The notes beneath the pieces are model-generated. The model made no database searches, was not told the DNA's origin, and saw only the letters and a list, made by a program, of their open reading frames with translations. Shown piece by piece: positions 32,155 to 36,330 of a DNA stretch of 36,330 nt. Origin of the DNA: Alphaproteobacteria bacterium (GTDB taxonomy: Bacteria; Pseudomonadota; Alphaproteobacteria; JAUXUR01); the NCBI GenBank assembly GCA_030696155.1, contig JAUYSY010000120.1, positions 1 to 36,330 on the forward strand, in the 5' to 3' direction. The position numbers and the translations under genes are program-made. Numbering within the stretch: the stretch's first letter is position 1; every line of letters starts with the position of its first letter.

Positions 32155-35100
32155 TTGAAAAAAATATTTTTTGTACTTATTGTATCGTTTCTGATGCAAT
32201 CAAATGCTTTTTCAGCAGGAAATGAAATCGAATCAGAGTCTTTGAAAAGAAAAAGAGATGAAATAGGAGAGGATTCATTTCTGATGGAGAATTCTGTAAA
32301 TAAAAAACATCTAAACATAAAAAATAAAATTATTCATGATTTAGAATATAATACTTTTGATTTGAGTGATTATTCAATTTTTTTTGATGATTTTTATGAG
32401 GAAGGCAGCAAAACGCTTCTAGATCCAGATTTGATGTACAGAATGCAAGAAGAACTCATTAAAGCTTCTCAAAACAATTGTTTTTCTGTTCGCGATAGAT
32501 ATAGATGTGCAAAGCTATTGTTTCTAAGTACAGCAAAGGATTTTTTTGATCCAAACCAAGTACATTTAGCACATCACGCAGCTGGAATAACGGCTATTGA
32601 AGAAATTTCACAATCTTGTCCAATTGATATTCTAGAAAGTATTCTCGAGGAAAAAAATTCTGAGTTAGTTTCATTCGTTTTACAAAAAATAAAAAATCAT
32701 TTTGTTTATAAATTTTGCAAATCAAAAGACTTTTTTTTAGAAGATGTTTTGCCAGAGTTGAGAGAGGATCTTGCTGCAATTTTTATGGGATCGGAATTTT
32801 TGAAATTAGATTCTTTTATACAAAGTTTTACCAACGCAGATTATTCAGATGCACGTCATGGAAGTAAATCAAAATTATGTTCTTTTATTAAGTTTTATTT
32901 TGGTAAAAATCCTGAAATATTTGATTATTTTAATTTATTCAAAGTGAATGACTCTCAGAACTCAATCTTTTTTTCCCTTAAAGCTATACATGAATCTGCT
33001 ATTCGTTATGGACTTGCTAATCTTGTATGTTCCCGAGATTTAATTATAGAACGACTCAGTAAAATAGTTCCAAAAGACAGATTGATAATGACGAATTATG
33101 CAACTTCAATTTTAGAAAAAGAAATCAATTCTGAAAATATTGTTTTTTTGTTAGATCATTTAAGGAATTGTTCGATTTCAATATTGCCAGATGTTGTAAA
33201 GTTTTTGGGGAAATTTTCTTGGAATGGATTCCCAACTTATAATACTAGTGGGCATGCATATGATTTTTCTAGAGAATTTTTAAAAATGATTCATCATATC
33301 AATAAAAATATTAAAAAATTTGAAAGTTTTTCAAAACTTTTAGAAAAATTAAATGTAAAGAATAAACATATTAAAATTCCTGTTGATTTATATCAAAAAA
33401 TTTATTTTGAAAATGATGAATGTAGTGAAAAATTTATAAATTTTTGCAATAAAGATAATGATATTCTAAGTTTTTTATTTGATCAAAGCAATTATTATTG
33501 GGATAATTTATTGAAAAATCCTCATCATCATGAAATGATTAAAGCATTTGAATATTTAGTTTCTTGGAGTAATAAATATGAAGAGGAAGATATTTTTTCT
33601 ATTATTTATGATCCAATCAAAGATCTTACTAAAGATAATCTTCAAAATATAGCTGACACAATGAAGGAAATAAAAAAAACCGTAATAAGCAATAAAAGGG
33701 CATCGCTTTTTTTAGGTAATTTTAATAGAGATCTTCTTCTTTGTTATTCTAAAAGCAGAGAAATTAATGCTGAAGAATATTTCAAAAAAGTAAATGAATT
33801 TGTTTTGTTTTTAAAAAATAATATTAATGCAAAGAGTAAGCGCGATTTTACAAATATTTTAACATATTTGCAATCCAAATCAAATATATTGTTTATGAGT
33901 GATGAAGAAAAACTCTGTAATTTTTCAAGAATAAATCTCAATATAAAAGATTTAACAATTTCAGATTTTCTGAAATTTTTTAATATTTTTGAAAATTTTA
34001 ATGATAAAGAATACAAACAGTTTCTAGATATATTTTCTTTAGATGAAATAAAAAATATACCTTATTTATATATACCAAGGTTCGCAGATTTTATTAAATT
34101 TTTAATGAAAAATTTTTCAAATCATAAAATTAAAACAATAATAGAAAATATGGGTGAATATTTTGAAGCTATGAATTTCAGCTATACAGATATTAGTGAC
34201 TTTGAGTTATTAAAGAAAATTATTTATTTTGCGGATACATTGCCTGATTCCTTGTTTGATGCATTTGCTAAGGATATAACAGATATCGCCATCAATGTGT
34301 CGGATAAAAGCAACAGGGAAAACAATTATTCAGATCTAATCTATTACACATTAAAATATTTTTATAAACCTTTGGCAAGTAAATATGATGAAGAGTTGAT
34401 TGGATTTTTAAAAAAAACAATTCAATCTTCTGATGAATTATTGGTTTCGGGTGTAAGTCGTTTTATAAATACTTATTGTGAATCGATGGGGATGACTGCT
34501 GAGTCTGAATTTGTTCAACTTTCAATTCGTGTCGGAATTCTCTTAGATCAATCTGATGATCCCAAAAGCCCATACAAGGTTCACCGCGACTTAGAAAATA
34601 AAAGGAAATCTGAAATTAATTTTGAGTGTCTTCGTCAATTTCAGTTCGTAAAAGGTGATTCTAGGGAATATCAAATATCCTTGAATCCAAGTTTTTTCAA
34701 AAAATTATCGGAAATTCAAGTCGATTTGGATTCGACGCCTCATATCGCTCCTAGCATTATTGGCGATATGTTTGATAGCATTAAATCTAGGTTGAATGCC
34801 GATATTTCCAGTGAGATTGAAACGATAACGGAAATGACTTTTGAGAATCTAAAAGCAGCTGCAACGGGTCAAGATAATTATTTACAAAATCTTTTGAAAT
34901 GCGAGAATAGTTATATTGCTGCGCAGTTTAAATGCATTTTGAACAATTTATCAATGCTTAATGGGGAAGATGGACGCGAGACTAAATTATCAACTCAAGA
35001 AATGGCAATTGTTAAAACTTTTGCATCCATTCTTGAATGTGGAACAGGAAGAGATGGGGCAATTAACGAGGCTTATTTACAATTGGATAATGAATTCAAA

Positions 35101-35661
35101 TTGAAAAACCTCACAAACAATGTATTTGATTCTATCGTGATGGATCGAAATTTGGCTCCAACCTCAAAAGCATGCGAATTTTTGTATGTGACGCTTAACG
35201 GCTTAGTTGAAAATATGTTCTCTGGCACAAATGATTTGATGCTCGAAATTTCTCAGGAAGAAGCAATTGAAGATATCTCCCAAGCCGTTCATCAAGGACT
35301 TTATTTAAGAAACCTTATTGGAGATTTAGTTGGATCCTGGCATAGGGTTAAATTTGATATAAATGCGGGGCTTTTCTACGAATCTTTACTTGCTTTATCA
35401 CGGCAAGAGGCTTTGGATCTGTTTTATAAACATGCACATACTTCTTTAAAGGATCTTATCACAATCATACACTCAAAGATTAATAATCAAATCAACACAC
35501 TTGAGGGAGCCGTTCTTTATAACGAACTCTTTAAATTGTTGAATGAAGATAAAAACAGCTTTGAACTTGATGAAAATGATGCACCTATTATTACACTTGA
35601 TGGCACGATTAAAGTGTTGATCAAGATTGGCGCTTTAGAGCAAAATAATAGATTGTTTTAA
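32155..35661 (+). CDS. Giant secreted protein, array copy 2, 1168 aa
   Basis: This is a full-length paralog of 27963-31448. By alignment with copies 1 and 3 the start corresponds to TTG at 32155 (LKKIFFVLIVSFLMQSNAFS signal peptide). A GTG four codons earlier (32143) is the alternative. No ATG is available, so translation may be weaker. After the signal come GNEIESESLKRKRDEIGED (K-R-K-R) and then a long helical region, diverged from copy 1 but colinear (AHHAAGITAIEEISQSCPID against AHRAAGISAIEEIVRSCPLD). The last third is strongly conserved: by hand count 35 of the final 48 residues are identical to copy 1. Cys962 in ECGTGRDGAINEAY matches Cys955 of copy 1. Repeat A7 and a gshB relic follow, as after copy 1. 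The function is unknown; the protein is likely exported. Confidence 0.8.
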   Translation: MKKIFFVLIVSFLMQSNAFSAGNEIESESLKRKRDEIGEDSFLMENSVNKKHLNIKNKIIHDLEYNTFDLSDYSIFFDDFYEEGSKTLLDPDLMYRMQEELIKASQNNCFSVRDRYRCAKLLFLSTAKDFFDPNQVHLAHHAAGITAIEEISQSCPIDILESILEEKNSELVSFVLQKIKNHFVYKFCKSKDFFLEDVLPELREDLAAIFMGSEFLKLDSFIQSFTNADYSDARHGSKSKLCSFIKFYFGKNPEIFDYFNLFKVNDSQNSIFFSLKAIHESAIRYGLANLVCSRDLIIERLSKIVPKDRLIMTNYATSILEKEINSENIVFLLDHLRNCSISILPDVVKFLGKFSWNGFPTYNTSGHAYDFSREFLKMIHHINKNIKKFESFSKLLEKLNVKNKHIKIPVDLYQKIYFENDECSEKFINFCNKDNDILSFLFDQSNYYWDNLLKNPHHHEMIKAFEYLVSWSNKYEEEDIFSIIYDPIKDLTKDNLQNIADTMKEIKKTVISNKRASLFLGNFNRDLLLCYSKSREINAEEYFKKVNEFVLFLKNNINAKSKRDFTNILTYLQSKSNILFMSDEEKLCNFSRINLNIKDLTISDFLKFFNIFENFNDKEYKQFLDIFSLDEIKNIPYLYIPRFADFIKFLMKNFSNHKIKTIIENMGEYFEAMNFSYTDISDFELLKKIIYFADTLPDSLFDAFAKDITDIAINVSDKSNRENNYSDLIYYTLKYFYKPLASKYDEELIGFLKKTIQSSDELLVSGVSRFINTYCESMGMTAESEFVQLSIRVGILLDQSDDPKSPYKVHRDLENKRKSEINFECLRQFQFVKGDSREYQISLNPSFFKKLSEIQVDLDSTPHIAPSIIGDMFDSIKSRLNADISSEIETITEMTFENLKAAATGQDNYLQNLLKCENSYIAAQFKCILNNLSMLNGEDGRETKLSTQEMAIVKTFASILECGTGRDGAINEAYLQLDNEFKLKNLTNNVFDSIVMDRNLAPTSKACEFLYVTLNGLVENMFSGTNDLMLEISQEEAIEDISQAVHQGLYLRNLIGDLVGSWHRVKFDINAGLFYESLLALSRQEALDLFYKHAHTSLKDLITIIHSKINNQINTLEGAVLYNELFKLLNEDKNSFELDENDAPIITLDGTIKVLIKIGALEQNNRLF

Positions 35662-35662
35662 A

Positions 35663-35767
35663 TATAGCCAAATAACTCGAATTGATACATCGTCGCACCT
35701 TGCTCATGTATATAAAGATACACTTTGCTCGTTGCTCCTTGTCTGAATTTCAAGTTATTTAACTATA
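35663..35767 (-). repeat. Family A structured repeat, copy A7
   Basis: The ends ATATAGCCAAATAACTCGAA and TTTCAAGTTATTTAACTATA pair as in A6. The core CTCATGTATATAAAGATACAC is the family hairpin in reverse. It starts 2 bases after the stop of array copy 2. It is a close sister of A6, so it was duplicated with the giant gene and did not insert independently. Confidence 0.86.
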
Positions 35768-35915
35768 CGAGATCTGATTTGAAAGAAACTTGATCATCTT
35801 TTTTCAAAGGTTTTGTCCCAGATGATGCTCTGGGACTATAGGCTGTTAGGTGTTTGAGGAAAGCATAATCTGTTAGAAATGCGACATTTACTTACGTCAG
35901 ACAACCCCCTATTAA
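35768..35915 (-). pseudogene. gshB: Second, more decayed gshB relic
   Basis: Base-level alignment with 31555-31700 is clear (for example GACATTTACTTACGTCAGAC against TGCATTTACTTCCCTCAGGC). In the gshB frame it reads GGCLT, stop, VNVAFLTDY in place of GDCLREVNATSPTGY. The metal-ligand Glu codon GAA is now TAA. There is no comM part. It was copied as passenger of the giant-gene unit and has drifted further than the first relic. Confidence 0.8.
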
Positions 35916-36171
35916 CAAATTGATTAAGTTAAGTGTGTTAAAAGAATATGTTGCATATTATTAATAATATTTTTCAAAATAACCACTTATAACTGCTTCA
36001 TATTGATTCAACTATATAAACATATACTTTGTAATTCTTTTCTAAACTCAAAATAAATATGTTTGATTATAAAAAATTTCAAATAATTAGGTTAAAATTA
36101 TTTACAATACAAAATAAAATAAGTTATATTTAGGTTTAAATCAAGTATAACGTCATTTTATTAAAAAATTG
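35916..36171. other. AT-rich leader of array copy 3, duplicated
   Basis: No gene is present. From 36039 on the sequence is nearly the same as 27760-27962 before array copy 1. Between about 35945 and 36038 similarity is weaker but still visible. It is the upstream part of the duplicated unit. Confidence 0.7.
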
Positions 36172-36200
36172 TTGAAATAATTTTTATTTTATGATAATAT
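36172..36200 (+). promoter_or_regulatory. Sigma-70-type promoter of the third giant gene
   Basis: TTGAAA (36172-36177) and TAATAT (36195-36200) are 17 bases apart, in the same place relative to the ATG as in copy 1. The -10 is closer to consensus than in copy 1 (TAGTAT). Confidence 0.6.
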
Positions 36201-36242
36201 CTTTAATTATTATTGTTTTTTTATTGTAGTGTAGGGTTTAAA

Positions 36243-36330
36243 ATGAAAAAAACGCTTTTTGTACTTATTGCATCATTATTGTTTCAATCTAATGCTTTTT
36301 CAGGTGGCAACACTGGCTTCAAAAGAGACA
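36243..36330 (+). CDS. Giant secreted protein, array copy 3, 5' end only
   Basis: The first 29 codons are present before the window ends. They differ from copy 1 at 2 of 88 bases, both changing an amino acid (Thr10 to Ala, Leu26 to Phe). The signal peptide is MKKTLFVLIASLLFQSNAFS, followed by GGNTGFKRD. It is far closer to copy 1 than to its neighbour copy 2. It is presumably a full gene of about 1160 codons continuing to the right. Confidence 0.85.
   Translation, partial: MKKTLFVLIASLLFQSNAFSGGNTGFKRD

Overview
The window is strongly AT-rich, gene-dense DNA that looks like the chromosome of an alphaproteobacterium with a host-associated, probably intracellular, life. Three things suggest this: the phoH-ybeY-tlyC(corC)-lnt-XRE gene order typical of Alphaproteobacteria, a large share of proteins with signal peptides and no recognisable relatives, and decayed genes with dispersed palindromic repeats. 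A Holosporales/Paracaedibacter-type or Rickettsiales-type symbiont is my best guess. No rRNA or tRNA is present to settle it.

Layout. 1-5.3 kb is housekeeping: an MHS-type MFS symporter, a YciA-like acyl-CoA thioesterase, a small zinc-binding protein and DNA polymerase I. 5.4-10.1 kb is an island of small secreted proteins: a 12-repeat LRR protein, a second LRR protein of ribonuclease-inhibitor type, and three unknowns. 10.1-15.9 kb is a surface-sugar locus: pseC and pseB (first steps of pseudaminic acid synthesis) with two divergent TPR plus glycosyltransferase-like proteins resembling Caulobacter FlmG. 15.8-17.5 kb holds mazG and ydfG. 17.6-24.8 kb (minus strand) is the conserved phoH-ybeY-tlyC-lnt-XRE block, interrupted by a pair of paralogous secreted proteins and by repeats. 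25.2-36.3 kb is an array of very large secreted proteins: a 759-aa Q/P-rich protein, then tandem paralogs of 1161 and 1168 aa, and the start of a third copy cut by the window edge.

Two repeat families run through the window. Family A (seven copies, about 105-120 bp) has a conserved core hairpin and terminal inverted repeats. The ends differ between copies yet remain complementary within each copy. Family B (two copies, about 175 bp) has a GC-rich palindromic core, and its 3' end can supply an in-frame ATG to the following gene.

Between and after the giant genes lie minus-strand relics of gshB (frameshifted in one copy, nonsense-mutated in the other) and the first 51 codons of comM/yifB. The array therefore grew by duplicating a unit made of promoter, giant gene, family A repeat and gshB tail. 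The most novel content is this expanding secreted-protein array with its passenger relics, together with the family A structured repeat.
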